Of a stretch of DNA of 64,000 bases, positions 1 through 8,270 are shown piece by piece. Origin of the DNA: Actinacidiphila acidipaludis. Its GTDB lineage: Bacteria > Actinomycetota > Actinomycetes > Streptomycetales > Streptomycetaceae. Position 1 is the stretch's first letter, and the number at the start of each line of letters is the position of its first letter. Under the pieces are notes generated by a model. The model had not been told where the DNA came from. It saw only the letters and a program-made list of their open reading frames with translations, and ran no database searches. A program made the position numbers and the translations under genes. Where the stretch lies: assembly GCF_019890725.1 (NCBI RefSeq), contig NZ_JAINZZ010000012.1, positions 80,779 through 144,778 of the forward strand. Reading direction: 5' to 3'.

Positions 1-21
1 CGCCGTCCAGGGGAGTCACCG

Positions 22-2262
22 ATGTCCCGTACCGCTCTGCGCATCTGCCCGCTCTGCGAGGCCACCTGCGGCCTCGAACTCACCATCGCCGAGAGCCGGG
101 TCACCCATGCCCGCGGTGACGCCCTGGATGTCTTCAGCGCCGGGTTCATCTGTCCCAAGGGCGCCTCCTTCGGCCAGCTCGACGCGGATCCGGACCGCTT
201 GCGGAAACCGCTGGTCCGGCGGGACGGACGGCTCGAAGAGGCCACCTGGGAGGAGGCGTTCGCCGCCGTCGCCGCCGGTATGGGCGCGGTCACCCAGGCG
301 CACGGCGGTACGGCCGTGGGTGTCTTCCTCGGCAATCCCAATGTGCACACGGTCGCGGGCGGGCTCTACCCGGGACAGCTGATCGGCGCGCTGGGCACCC
401 GCAGCGTGTTCACCGCCAGCACGCTCGACCAGATGCCCAAGCACGTCTCCTCGGGCCTGCTCTTCGGCGACCCCAACGCGATCCCGGTACCGGACCTCGA
501 CCGCACCGACCATCTGCTGCTGATCGGCGCCAACCCGTTGGTGTCCAACGGCAGTCTGGCGACCGCCGCCGACTTCCCGGGCAAGCTCAAGGCGCTGCGG
601 CGGCGCGGCGGGCGGCTGGTGGTGGTCGACCCGCACCGCACCAGGACCGCTGCCGCCGCGGACCGGCATGTCGCCCCCCGGCCCGGTACCGACGCGGCGC
701 TGCTCTTCGCACTGGTCCATGTCCTCTTCGCCGAGGGCCTGGCCGCCCCCGGCCCGGCCCTCACCTCACACCTCAGCGGAATGGCGGAGGTACGGGCGCT
801 CGCGGCGGACTTCAGCCCGGAGACGGTCGCCTCCTACTGCGACGTGCCGGCCGACGAGATCCGGGTCTTGGCCCGTGAACTGGCCGCCGCCGAGAGGGCG
901 GTGGTGTACGGGCGGCTCGGCAGCACGGCGGTGGAGTTCGGTACCCTGGCCAGCTGGCTGGTCGACGTGCTCAACGCGCTCACGGGCAATCTGGACCGAC
1001 CCGGCGGGGCGATGTTCCCGCTGTCGGCGACCGCCCGGGCGCCTCGCCCCGCCGCGCCGGGCAAGGGGTTCCGGACCGGCCGCTGGCACAGCAGGGTGTC
1101 GGGCCGGCCCGAGGTCAAGAGCGAGCTGCCCGCGGCCGTGCTCGCGGAGGAGATCGACACGCCGGGAGAAGGCCGGCTGCGTGCCCTGGTCGTCGTCGCG
1201 GGCAACCCCGTCCTGTCCGCGCCGGACGGTGACCGGCTCGACCGGGCCCTGGCCGGGCTGGACTTCATGGTCAGCGTCGACCCGTACCTGAACGAGACCT
1301 CGCGGCACGCGCACGTCGTGTTGCCGCCGCCTCCGCCCGCGCAGAGCGCGCACTACGACTTCGCGTTCTCCACGCTCGCCGTGCGCAACACCGTGCGGTA
1401 CAGCCCGCCCGCGGTTCCGCCGGCCGAGGGAGTCCTCGACGAGCCGGAGATCATGGCCCGGCTGATCCTCGGGGTGCTCGGACAGGGCGGACCGGACGCG
1501 GATCCGGCGCTGGTGGACGCCCAGGCGATCCGGCACCGCCTGGACCGGGAGACCGCGGACCCGCACTCGCCGGTCCACGGCCGGGACGCGGCCGAGCTCG
1601 AGGCCGCGCTGACCGGCGCCACGGGATACGAGCGCAGGCTGGACCTGATGCTGCGTCTCGGCCCGTACGGTGAGGGATTCGGGGCCGACCCGGACGGCCT
1701 CACTCTGGACGCGCTGCTGAGGCGTCCGCACGGGATCGACCTGGGCGCCCTGCGCTCGCGCATACCTGGTGTGCTGCGCACGCCCTCGGGCACCGTGGAG
1801 CTGGCGCCCGCGGCCGTCGCCGGGGATGTGCCGCGGCTGAGGGAGGCCGTCGCACGTGGTGGCGAGGGATCCGGGCTCGTTCTGATCGGGCGCCGCCACC
1901 TGCGCTCCAACAACAGCTGGATGCACAACGTCCCCTCCCTGACCGGCGGCAGCAACCGCTGCACCGTGCAGATCCACCCGGAGGACGCAGCCCGGCTGGG
2001 GCTGACCGACGGAGCACAGGCCCGGATCAAGGGCGACGGCGGTGAGATCACGGCACCGGTGGAGATCACCGACGCGCTGCGGCCGGGCGTGGCCAGCCTG
2101 CCGCACGGGTGGGGCCACGATCGCGAGGGGACCCGGCTGACGGCGGCGGCACGGGAGCCTGGGGTCAACGTCAACCAGTTGCTGGACGGCAGCCGGATCG
2201 ACCCGCTGTCGGGCACCGCGGTGCTCAACGGCTTCCCCGTCCAGGTGGAGGCAGCCGGGTGA
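22..2262 (+). CDS. Molybdopterin-dependent oxidoreductase
   Basis: This 746-residue protein belongs to the DMSO-reductase/formate-dehydrogenase superfamily of bis-MGD molybdenum enzymes. An N-terminal 4Fe-4S site is visible as Cys9, Cys12, Cys16 and Cys44 (C-x2-C-x3-C-x27-C, followed by PKG). Molybdopterin-binding domains follow, and a dinucleotide-binding domain sits at about residues 610-740 (LRSNNSWMHN, NVNQLLDG). The active-site region near residues 130-142 shows TLDQMPKH, with no Cys or Sec where formate dehydrogenases carry their ligand, so the substrate cannot be named. No Tat signal is seen, so it is probably cytoplasmic. The ATG follows a GGGGAG at 10-15. No partner subunit is visible downstream; one could lie upstream of the window. 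Confidence 0.88.
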   Translation: MSRTALRICPLCEATCGLELTIAESRVTHARGDALDVFSAGFICPKGASFGQLDADPDRLRKPLVRRDGRLEEATWEEAFAAVAAGMGAVTQAHGGTAVGVFLGNPNVHTVAGGLYPGQLIGALGTRSVFTASTLDQMPKHVSSGLLFGDPNAIPVPDLDRTDHLLLIGANPLVSNGSLATAADFPGKLKALRRRGGRLVVVDPHRTRTAAAADRHVAPRPGTDAALLFALVHVLFAEGLAAPGPALTSHLSGMAEVRALAADFSPETVASYCDVPADEIRVLARELAAAERAVVYGRLGSTAVEFGTLASWLVDVLNALTGNLDRPGGAMFPLSATARAPRPAAPGKGFRTGRWHSRVSGRPEVKSELPAAVLAEEIDTPGEGRLRALVVVAGNPVLSAPDGDRLDRALAGLDFMVSVDPYLNETSRHAHVVLPPPPPAQSAHYDFAFSTLAVRNTVRYSPPAVPPAEGVLDEPEIMARLILGVLGQGGPDADPALVDAQAIRHRLDRETADPHSPVHGRDAAELEAALTGATGYERRLDLMLRLGPYGEGFGADPDGLTLDALLRRPHGIDLGALRSRIPGVLRTPSGTVELAPAAVAGDVPRLREAVARGGEGSGLVLIGRRHLRSNNSWMHNVPSLTGGSNRCTVQIHPEDAARLGLTDGAQARIKGDGGEITAPVEITDALRPGVASLPHGWGHDREGTRLTAAAREPGVNVNQLLDGSRIDPLSGTAVLNGFPVQVEAAG

Positions 2263-2293
2263 CCAGCGCGCGGCGGTGGCCCCTGGTCACATA

Positions 2294-2312
2294 AAACTAA
2301 CAGCGTTAGTTT
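2294..2312. promoter_or_regulatory. TetR-type operator overlapping a leaderless promoter
   Basis: The sequence AAACTAACAGCGTTAGTTT has perfect 8-bp inverted arms (2294-2301 and 2305-2312) around AGC. Its right end, TAGTTT (2307-2312), fits a TANNNT -10 box and lies six bases before the GTG at 2319; TGGTCA at 2284-2289 is a weak -35 with a 17-bp spacer. A protein bound here would cover the -10. A near-copy lies at 6327-6345 between the TetR gene and the acyl-CoA dehydrogenase, so that TetR is the likely ligand (inference). Confidence 0.6.
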
Positions 2313-2318
2313 GGGCTC

Positions 2319-3803
2319 GTGACGCAGAGCGGCGACGGTTCGGAGGGCAGCACGGTGGCGGACGGCACGGACAAGCAGCAGGTGGACGGCGCGCCCAGCG
2401 TCCACCAGGGCCGCGACGAGGTCTTCATCGGCGGCCGGTGGCGGCCGGCCGTGAGCGGGCAGCGGATCGACGTGGTCGACCCGGCGACCGAGCTGGTCAT
2501 CGGCCAGGTGCCGGCCGGCGGCCCGCAGGACGTGGACGAGGCCGTCGCCGCGGCCCGGGCGGCGCTGCCCGCATGGGCAGCCACTCCGCCCGAGCGGCGT
2601 GCCGCGGTGCTGAGCGCCGCGCGTGACCTGATGGCCGCACGCCGGGAGGACGTCGCCGCCACGGTGGGGGCGGAGCTCGGCGCGCCGCCCCCGTTCGCCG
2701 CCGCCGTCCACACCGACCTGCCCACCGCGGTCATGGGCTCCTACGCGGCACTCGCCGCCGACCGCCCCTTCGAGGAGCGGATCGGCAACTCGCGGGTACT
2801 GCACGAACCGGTCGGCGTCGTCGGGGCCATCACGCCCTGGAACTACCCGCTGCACCAGATCGTCGCCAAGGTGGCCCCGGCGCTGGCGGCCGGTTGCACG
2901 GTGGTCCTCAAGCCCGCCGAGGACACCCCGCTGGTCGCCCAGCTCTTCGCCGGGATCCTGGACGAGGCGGGACTGCCGGCCGGGGTGTTCAACCTGGTCA
3001 CCGGACTGGGACCGGTGGCCGGACAGGCGCTCGCCGAGCACCCGGGGGTGGACCTGGTGTCGTTCACCGGCTCCACGGCCGTGGGACGGCAGATAGGCGC
3101 GGCCGCCGGCGGCGCGGTCAAGCGGGTGGCCCTCGAACTGGGCGGAAAGTCCGCCAACGTGATCCTGCCGGGGGCGGACCTCGCCAAGGCCGTCAATGTG
3201 GGCGTGGCCAACGTCTTCGCCAATTCCGGCCAGACGTGCAGCGCCTGGACGCGGATGCTGGTCGACGACGCCCGTTACGACGAGGCCGTGGAGCTCGCCA
3301 CGGCGGCGGCCGCCAAGTACCGGCCGGGCGACCGGATCGGGCCGCTGGTCAACGCCAAGCAGCGTGAACGGGTGCGCGGGTACATCCGCTCGGGGATCGA
3401 GGAGGGCGCCCGGGTCGCGGCCGGCGGGCCCGAGGAGCCCGAGGGCATACCGACCGGCTACTACGTGCGGCCCACCGTCTTCGCCGACGTGCGGCCGGAG
3501 ATGACCATCGCGCAGGAGGAGATCTTCGGCCCGGTCGTCGTCCTCATCCGCTACCGGGACGAGGAGGACGCGCTGCGGATCGCCAACGGCACGGTCTACG
3601 GGCTGGCCGGGGCGGTGTGGGCGGCCGACGAGGACACCGCGGTCGCCTTCGCCCGGCGGATGGACACCGGCCAGGTGGACATCAACGGCGGACGGTTCAA
3701 CCCCCTGGCGCCGTTCGGCGGCTACAAGCAGTCCGGAGTCGGCCGCGAGCTGGGTCCGCACGGCCTGTCCGAGTATCTGCAGACCAAGTCGCTGCAGTTC
3801 TGA
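2319..3803 (+). CDS. NAD(P)-dependent aldehyde dehydrogenase
   Basis: The gene encodes a 494-residue member of the aldehyde dehydrogenase superfamily, which oxidises aldehydes to acids with NAD(P)+. The general base Glu273 lies in LELGGKS and the nucleophile Cys307 in NSGQTCSAW. The NAD-binding segment TPWNYPLHQ and the C-terminal [12 protein letters not shown] are also present. The length is normal, with an N-terminal extension of about 20 residues. The GTG at 2319 has no Shine-Dalgarno but sits six bases after a -10-like TAGTTT, which suggests a leaderless mRNA. A zinc alcohol dehydrogenase follows 103 bp downstream, so an alcohol to aldehyde to acid sequence is plausible. The physiological substrate is unknown. 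Confidence 0.92.
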   Translation: MTQSGDGSEGSTVADGTDKQQVDGAPSVHQGRDEVFIGGRWRPAVSGQRIDVVDPATELVIGQVPAGGPQDVDEAVAAARAALPAWAATPPERRAAVLSAARDLMAARREDVAATVGAELGAPPPFAAAVHTDLPTAVMGSYAALAADRPFEERIGNSRVLHEPVGVVGAITPWNYPLHQIVAKVAPALAAGCTVVLKPAEDTPLVAQLFAGILDEAGLPAGVFNLVTGLGPVAGQALAEHPGVDLVSFTGSTAVGRQIGAAAGGAVKRVALELGGKSANVILPGADLAKAVNVGVANVFANSGQTCSAWTRMLVDDARYDEAVELATAAAAKYRPGDRIGPLVNAKQRERVRGYIRSGIEEGARVAAGGPEEPEGIPTGYYVRPTVFADVRPEMTIAQEEIFGPVVVLIRYRDEEDALRIANGTVYGLAGAVWAADEDTAVAFARRMDTGQVDINGGRFNPLAPFGGYKQSGVGRELGPHGLSEYLQTKSLQF

Positions 3804-3906
3804 GCCGGCCGCCGGTGTACCAGGGTTCGAACGGCCGACCCACCGCTCACGTCCCCGTCCCGTCGACCAGCCGATATGTCACCCGATACCGAGTCCAGGA
3901 GAGCCC

Positions 3907-4989
3907 GTGGTCCGCGCCGCCGTCCTGCCCGCCGTGAACGCCCCGCTGGCCGTCGCCGAGATCGAGTTGCCGGATCCCGGCCCCGGCCAGGTGCGGGTGC
4001 GTCTGGCCGCCGCCGGTGTCTGCCACTCCGACCTGTCGCTGTCCAACGGCACGCTGCGCCAGCCCGTGCCCGCGGTGCTGGGGCACGAGGGCGCCGGGAC
4101 GGTGGTGGCGGTCGGCGAGGAGGTCGGTCATGTCGCGCCCGGCGACCGCGTGGTGCTGAACTGGGCGCCGGCGTGCGGCGAGTGCCACTTCTGCGGCCTG
4201 GGCGAGCCGTGGCTGTGCGCCAACTCGGGAGCCGCGGCCGCGGCCCCCTACGCCACGCTGGCGGGCGACGGATCGGCCCTCTACCCGGGCCTCGGGTCCG
4301 CCGTTTTCGCGGAGGAGACCGTGGTGCCGGCGCGGGCCGTGCTCCCGCTGCCCGACGGGGTGCCGCTGACCGACGCGGCCCTGCTCGGCTGCGCAGTCCT
4401 CACCGGATACGGCGCGGTTCACCACTCGGCGGCGGTGCGCCCCGGCGAGTCGGTGGCGGTCTACGGCGTCGGCGGGGTGGGGCTCGCGGTCCTGCAGTCC
4501 GCGCGCATCGCGGGTGCGGGGCGGATCGTCGCCGTCGATGTCTCTCCCGGCAAGGAGGAACTGGCGCTGGCGGCCGGCGCCACCGACTTCGTGGTGGCGG
4601 GCGACGACACGGCCAAGCAGGTCCGCAAGCTCACCGGAGGGCACGGCGCCGACGCCGCGATCGAGTGCGTGGGCCGGGCGGACACCATCAGGACAGCCTG
4701 GTCGTCCACCCGGCGCGGCGGCCGGACGACGGTGGTCGGCATCGGCGGCCAGGACCAGCAGGTGACTTTCACGGCGCTGGAACTCTTCTACTTCGGCCGG
4801 ACGTTGTCGGGGTGCGTGTACGGCAACTGCGACCCAGCCCAGGACCTCCCCGTCCTTGCCGAACACGTACGTGCGGGCCGCCTCGATCTGTCCGCCATGG
4901 TCACCGACCGGATCGGCCTGGACGGCATTCCGGACGCGTTCGCGGCCATGTCGGCGGGACGGGGCGGCCGCGCGCTGGTCGTCTTCTGA
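3907..4989 (+). CDS. Zinc-dependent alcohol dehydrogenase (MDR family)
   Basis: This is a 360-residue medium-chain alcohol dehydrogenase, expected to interconvert an alcohol and an aldehyde with NAD(P). The catalytic zinc ligands Cys39 (GVCHSD) and His60-Glu61 (LGHEGAG) are visible. So is the four-cysteine structural zinc loop, Cys90, Cys93, Cys96 and Cys104. The Rossmann glycine motif is VYGVGGVGLAV near residues 182-192. GTG at 3907 is chosen because AGGAGAG precedes it at a normal distance. It lies downstream of the aldehyde dehydrogenase on the same strand and may share its transcript. It ends 52 bp from the convergent DUF402 gene. Overall it resembles NAD-dependent long-chain or glutathione/mycothiol-type dehydrogenases, but the substrate is not determinable. 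Confidence 0.9.
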   Translation: MVRAAVLPAVNAPLAVAEIELPDPGPGQVRVRLAAAGVCHSDLSLSNGTLRQPVPAVLGHEGAGTVVAVGEEVGHVAPGDRVVLNWAPACGECHFCGLGEPWLCANSGAAAAAPYATLAGDGSALYPGLGSAVFAEETVVPARAVLPLPDGVPLTDAALLGCAVLTGYGAVHHSAAVRPGESVAVYGVGGVGLAVLQSARIAGAGRIVAVDVSPGKEELALAAGATDFVVAGDDTAKQVRKLTGGHGADAAIECVGRADTIRTAWSSTRRGGRTTVVGIGGQDQQVTFTALELFYFGRTLSGCVYGNCDPAQDLPVLAEHVRAGRLDLSAMVTDRIGLDGIPDAFAAMSAGRGGRALVVF

Positions 4990-5041
4990 CCGGCGCCCGC
5001 TGACAGGCGGCCGCCGGGTCAGCCCGTCCCGGTGACTCCCG

Positions 5042-5641
5042 TCAGTCCCCGTCGACCATCGCCAGCCACCGGGCGTGCGCCCCGCCGAAGGGGCCGGTGC
5101 CCCCGGCCACGGCGGCCATCAGCCAGGCGGCGGAGTCCTGCGCGGACGTGATGACGTCCGCCGGGTAGCCGTAGCGCACCTGGTGCTCGGCGAACTCGTC
5201 CTCGTCGACGAGCAGCGGCTCCGCGGAACCGCGCTTGCGCAGCACGTCCAGATCGAGGTCGATCATGGAGACCGTCTCGCGCGAGGTCCAGTCCGGCGGC
5301 GTGGTGATGTCGCAGTAGATCTCGGTGGTGCGCGGCGCGGCGTTGAAGCACGCGGTCCACCAGGCGTCGCGCGGGATGAGGATGACATGCGCCTCGGGCA
5401 GCGGGACGTCGGGGCCGTGGCCCTTGCGCATCACGCTGTTGGCCGGCAGTCCCAGCCAGACGCCGTGCTCGTCCTCGCCGAGCCGCCGCATCCGCAGGTT
5501 CCAGTGCAGGCTGCCGTCGTACTTGTGGTAATCGACCTGGACGAGTCGGTCCGACCCGGCTTCCGCCCGTGACACCGGACGTCCGGCAGCGTCCGGGCTC
5601 TCCCGTTCGGCGGCCGCTTCCTTCTCCTGTTCGGTCGTCAT
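5042..5641 (-). CDS. DUF402 domain protein
   Basis: The 199-residue product carries a DUF402 beta-barrel (about residues 30-180). The family includes nucleoside di/triphosphatases and FomD-type phosphate-ester hydrolases that bind divalent metals through acidic residues. Visible family hallmarks are VDYHKYDGSLHWN at the start of the barrel, YCDITTPP, and the acidic stretch MIDLDLDV, which would hold metal ligands. The N-terminal 30 residues are charged and probably disordered. It starts only 12 bp after the TetR gene ends on the same strand, so the two are probably co-transcribed. No Shine-Dalgarno is seen; a weak CACCAT -10 lies six bases upstream. Which substrate it hydrolyses, if any, is unknown. 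Confidence 0.75.
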   Translation of the reverse strand: MTTEQEKEAAAERESPDAAGRPVSRAEAGSDRLVQVDYHKYDGSLHWNLRMRRLGEDEHGVWLGLPANSVMRKGHGPDVPLPEAHVILIPRDAWWTACFNAAPRTTEIYCDITTPPDWTSRETVSMIDLDLDVLRKRGSAEPLLVDEDEFAEHQVRYGYPADVITSAQDSAAWLMAAVAGGTGPFGGAHARWLAMVDGD

Positions 5642-5653
5642 GCGGCCATGGTG

Positions 5654-6298
5654 TCAGTCCCGGGCGGCCGCGAGCTTCCGATAATGCAGTTCCAGCCCGT
5701 CCACCAGGGCCCGCAGGCCGGTCTCGAACGCGGCGTTGTCCACGCGTTCCGGGTGGCGGGACAGCAGATGCGCCTGCCCGAGGTGCGGGTAGTCGGCCGG
5801 ATCGTACGCCTCGGCGTCGCCGACGAAGCCGCCGGCGAAGGATCCCAGCGCGGACCCGGTGACGAAGAACCGCATCAGGGCGCCGATCCGGGTCGCCTGC
5901 GCCGCCGGCCAGCCGGCGCCGACCATGCCGCCGAAGACGGCGTCGGCCATCCGCAGACCGGCCGGCCGCAGGCCGGGCCCGACCGCGAGGAACGGCACGA
6001 TGTGCGGGTGCGCGGCCAGGGCGGCCCGGTAGGAGCGGCCCCAGTCCAGCAGGGCGGTCCGCCAGTCCCGACCGTCGCTGAACATCGACAGGTCGACCTG
6101 CCGCACCACCAGGTCCGCCGCCGCGTCGAGGATCGCCTCCTTGGTGGCGAAGTGGTTGTAGAGCGAGGGGCCGCTGACCCCGAGCTCCGCGGCCAGCCGC
6201 CGGGTCGACAGCGCGTCCAGCCCCTCGGTGTCGATGAGCGCGAGCGCGGCCGTCACGATGCGGTCGCGGCTGAGCAGGGGCTTGCGGGGGCGGGCCAT
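5654..6298 (-). CDS. TetR-family transcriptional repressor
   Basis: The 214-residue protein has an N-terminal TetR helix-turn-helix (about residues 10-57; TRRLAAELGVSGPSLYNHFATKEAILDA) and a ligand-binding C-terminal domain resembling the classic TetR_C type. It is divergent from the acyl-CoA dehydrogenase. The 19-bp palindrome between them (6327-6345) overlaps potential -10 boxes for both genes, so autoregulation is likely. A near-identical palindrome before the aldehyde dehydrogenase (2294-2312) suggests a small regulon. The ATG at 6298 is chosen by homology of the MARPRKP start; an in-frame ATG at 6307 is possible. The inducer may be an acyl-CoA or fatty acid (inference from context). Confidence 0.85.
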   Translation of the reverse strand: MARPRKPLLSRDRIVTAALALIDTEGLDALSTRRLAAELGVSGPSLYNHFATKEAILDAAADLVVRQVDLSMFSDGRDWRTALLDWGRSYRAALAAHPHIVPFLAVGPGLRPAGLRMADAVFGGMVGAGWPAAQATRIGALMRFFVTGSALGSFAGGFVGDAEAYDPADYPHLGQAHLLSRHPERVDNAAFETGLRALVDGLELHYRKLAAARD

Positions 6299-6326
6299 GC
6301 GGCACATAGTAGAGGCTGCCACCAGA

Positions 6327-6345
6327 AAACTAGCGGTGGTAGTTT
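6327..6345. promoter_or_regulatory. Operator between divergent TetR and acyl-CoA dehydrogenase
   Basis: AAACTAGCGGTGGTAGTTT has inverted ends AAACTA/TAGTTT and matches the 19-bp site at 2294-2312 at most positions. TAGTTT reads as a TANNNT -10 on both strands (6340-6345 for the dehydrogenase, 6332-6327 for tetR). One bound dimer would therefore block both promoters. Confidence 0.6.
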
Positions 6346-6374
6346 CGAAGTCGTGGAAAGGCCCGGGTACCGCC

Positions 6375-7523
6375 GTGAACCTTGAGCTGTCCGAGGAACA
6401 GGCCGCCGTCAAGGCGCTCGCGCGGGACTTCACCGACCGCGAGATCGTCCCGAACGCCGTCGCCTGGGATCGCGCCGAGAGCGTCGACCGGGCGATCGTG
6501 AAGAAGCTCGGCGCACTCGGCTTCCTCGGCCTGACCATCGCCGAGGAGTACGGCGGCTCCGGAGGCGACCACCTGGCCTACTGCCTGGTCACCGAGGAAC
6601 TCGGCCGCGGCGACTCGTCGGTGCGCGGGATCGTGTCCGTCTCGCTGGGACTTGTCGCCAAGTCGATAGCGCACTGGGGGAGCGAGGAGCAGAAGCGGGC
6701 CTGGCTGCCGCGGCTCACCTCCGGCGAAGCGGTCGGCTGCTTCGGGCTGACCGAGCCCGGCACCGGCTCGGACGCCGCCAACCTCACCACCCGCGCGGTC
6801 CGGGACGACGACGCGTACGTCCTCTCCGGCAGCAAGATGTTCATCACCAACGGGACCTGGGCCGACGTGGTCCTGCTCTTCGCCCGCACCGGCGGCCCCG
6901 GCCACCGCGGCGTCAGCGCCTTCCTCGTGCCCACGGACACGCCCGGCCTGACCCGGCGCGAGATCCACGGCAAGCTCGGACTGCGCGGCCAGGCCACGGC
7001 CGAACTCGTCCTCGACCAGGTCCGGGTGCCGGCGGGGACCATGGTCGGACCCGAGGGCAAGGGCTTCTCGGTCGCGATGTCCGCGCTCGCCAAGGGGCGG
7101 ATGTCGGTCGCCGCGGGCTGCGTCGGGATCGCCCAGGCGTGCCTGGACGCGGCCGTGGAGTACGCGGGCCAGCGCGAGCAGTTCGGCACCCCGATCGCCG
7201 GCCGCCAGCTCGTCCAGGAACTGCTCGCCGACATCGCCGTGGACGTCGACGCCGCCCGGCTGCTCACCTGGCGGGTGGCCGACCTCATCGACCGCGGGCT
7301 GCCCTTCGCCACCGAATCCTCGGTCGCCAAGCTGTACGCGAGCGAGGCCGCGGTGCGCTGCGCCAACAACGCGCTGCAGGTCTTCGGCGGCTACGGCTAC
7401 ATCGATGAGTACCCGGCCGGCAAACTGCTGCGCGACGCACGGGTGATGACCCTGTACGAGGGCACCAGCCAGATCCACAAGCTGCTCATCGGCCGGGCGC
7501 TGACGGGGGTCTCGGCCTTCTGA
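6375..7523 (+). CDS. Acyl-CoA dehydrogenase
   Basis: This 382-residue FAD-dependent acyl-CoA dehydrogenase would catalyse the first, alpha-beta desaturation step of acyl-CoA beta-oxidation or branched-chain catabolism. The FAD and substrate motifs CFGLTEPGTGSDA and MFITNG are present, and the catalytic glutamate is in MTLYEGTSQIHK near the C-terminus, as in short-chain and branched-chain enzymes. GTG at 6375 gives the normal family start (NLELSEEQ), with GGAAAGG 12 bp upstream; longer in-frame extensions are non-homologous. It is divergent from, and probably repressed by, the adjacent TetR. Substrate chain length is not predictable from the sequence. Confidence 0.92.
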   Translation: MNLELSEEQAAVKALARDFTDREIVPNAVAWDRAESVDRAIVKKLGALGFLGLTIAEEYGGSGGDHLAYCLVTEELGRGDSSVRGIVSVSLGLVAKSIAHWGSEEQKRAWLPRLTSGEAVGCFGLTEPGTGSDAANLTTRAVRDDDAYVLSGSKMFITNGTWADVVLLFARTGGPGHRGVSAFLVPTDTPGLTRREIHGKLGLRGQATAELVLDQVRVPAGTMVGPEGKGFSVAMSALAKGRMSVAAGCVGIAQACLDAAVEYAGQREQFGTPIAGRQLVQELLADIAVDVDAARLLTWRVADLIDRGLPFATESSVAKLYASEAAVRCANNALQVFGGYGYIDEYPAGKLLRDARVMTLYEGTSQIHKLLIGRALTGVSAF

Positions 7524-8200
7524 CGTTCCGGGCGGCCATCGATGGGCAGCCGCTCGACCCGATGCGCATGGGGCCCTGTGCGGGGGCCCTGCCCCGGCGA
7601 AAGCCACGAGATCCCGCAGCCCCGCAGCCCCGCAGCCCCGCGCCCCCGCGGCTCCGCCCGCGCTCGACGTGGCCCCGGCGTGAGCCCGCACCCCACTCGT
7701 CAGCCCACCGGCAACGGATGCCCGGGCGCCGGCGCCGCGGCGATGCGTGAGTCGACCTCCTGCGCGGTGTCGCCGTCCGGAGTGGCGGGCGTCTTGGTCA
7801 TGGAGAGAGCGATCGACGGCCCGGTCGCGGGCAGGTACGCCTGCAGGTGCCGCGCGCGGTGGCCGCAGTGGGCGCGGCGGGGGAGGCTGTCGCGGGAAGG
7901 ACGGCGGCGCGGCCGGGCGGACCGTGCCGAGGAGGGTCGCGGCGCACAACGGCGCCGCACGAGAACGCGTCACGCTGCACTGTGTGCGGACGGATCGGAT
8001 GACGACGGACGCGAGGCCCTGCGTGCCCGGGAGCTGTCCGCCGGAGGGAGGAGCGCCCTCCCGGTCATCCCGTCCTGGCCCGCTGGGCCCGCGCGCCCCG
8101 CTCGTGTGCGACCGGGCCGTCCGCGCCCACTCCTCCGCGGCCACGCTGCCCGGGCCGCCCCGCCCAGGCCGGCCGCAGCGCGCCCTAAGCGACCACTCGG
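7524..8200. other. Intergenic region with no intact gene
   Basis: No intact gene is supported in these roughly 680 bases. The left end is GC-rich with a duplicated GGGGCCCTG and a triple CGCAGCCCC repeat (about 7570-7640). A minus-strand segment at 7700-7870 keeps coding-like codon bias and is listed separately as a possible remnant. The remainder looks non-coding. Confidence 0.5.
7700..7960 (-). pseudogene. Possible C-terminal remnant of a lost gene
   Basis: A minus-strand open frame ends at 7700. Its last 50-55 codons have strongly GC-biased third positions and lower GC at second positions, as real genes here do. They read HLQAYLPATGPSIALSMTKT and end in PAPGHPLPVG. The Y-L-P-x-x-G-x-S-I pattern faintly resembles the end of serine beta-lactamase/D-Ala-D-Ala carboxypeptidase-like proteins, but I cannot confirm this. 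Upstream of about 7870 the frame becomes arginine-rich and implausible. I read this as a 3' fragment of a decayed gene; a small intact gene is less likely. Confidence 0.3.
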
Positions 8201-8205
8201 TATCT

Positions 8206-8219
8206 AAGCGCTTGCTCAG
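8206..8219. promoter_or_regulatory. Candidate TetR operator, copy 1
   Basis: AAGCGCTTGCTCAG contains the palindrome AAGCGCTT and is identical over 14 bp to 9527-9540, upstream of the maoC gene. It lies about 50 bp before the TetR start. A related CTAAGCG also occurs at 8185-8191. A site for that TetR protein is the simplest reading. Confidence 0.5.
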
Positions 8220-8270
8220 GTTCCCGGGTAGGGTGTGACCCTGTCAACCGAACGGTGGGAGGAGCACGCG

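Noticed and set aside
1353..3761. An 800-codon minus-strand frame opposite the molybdopterin and aldehyde dehydrogenase genes
   Set aside because: Both sense-strand genes have intact active-site motifs; the antisense product has none.
7542..8207. A 221-codon plus-strand frame in the gap after the acyl-CoA dehydrogenase
   Set aside because: Its composition is Arg/Gly/Pro-rich with no ribosome site and no family resemblance. The minus strand has better codon bias in part of the interval.
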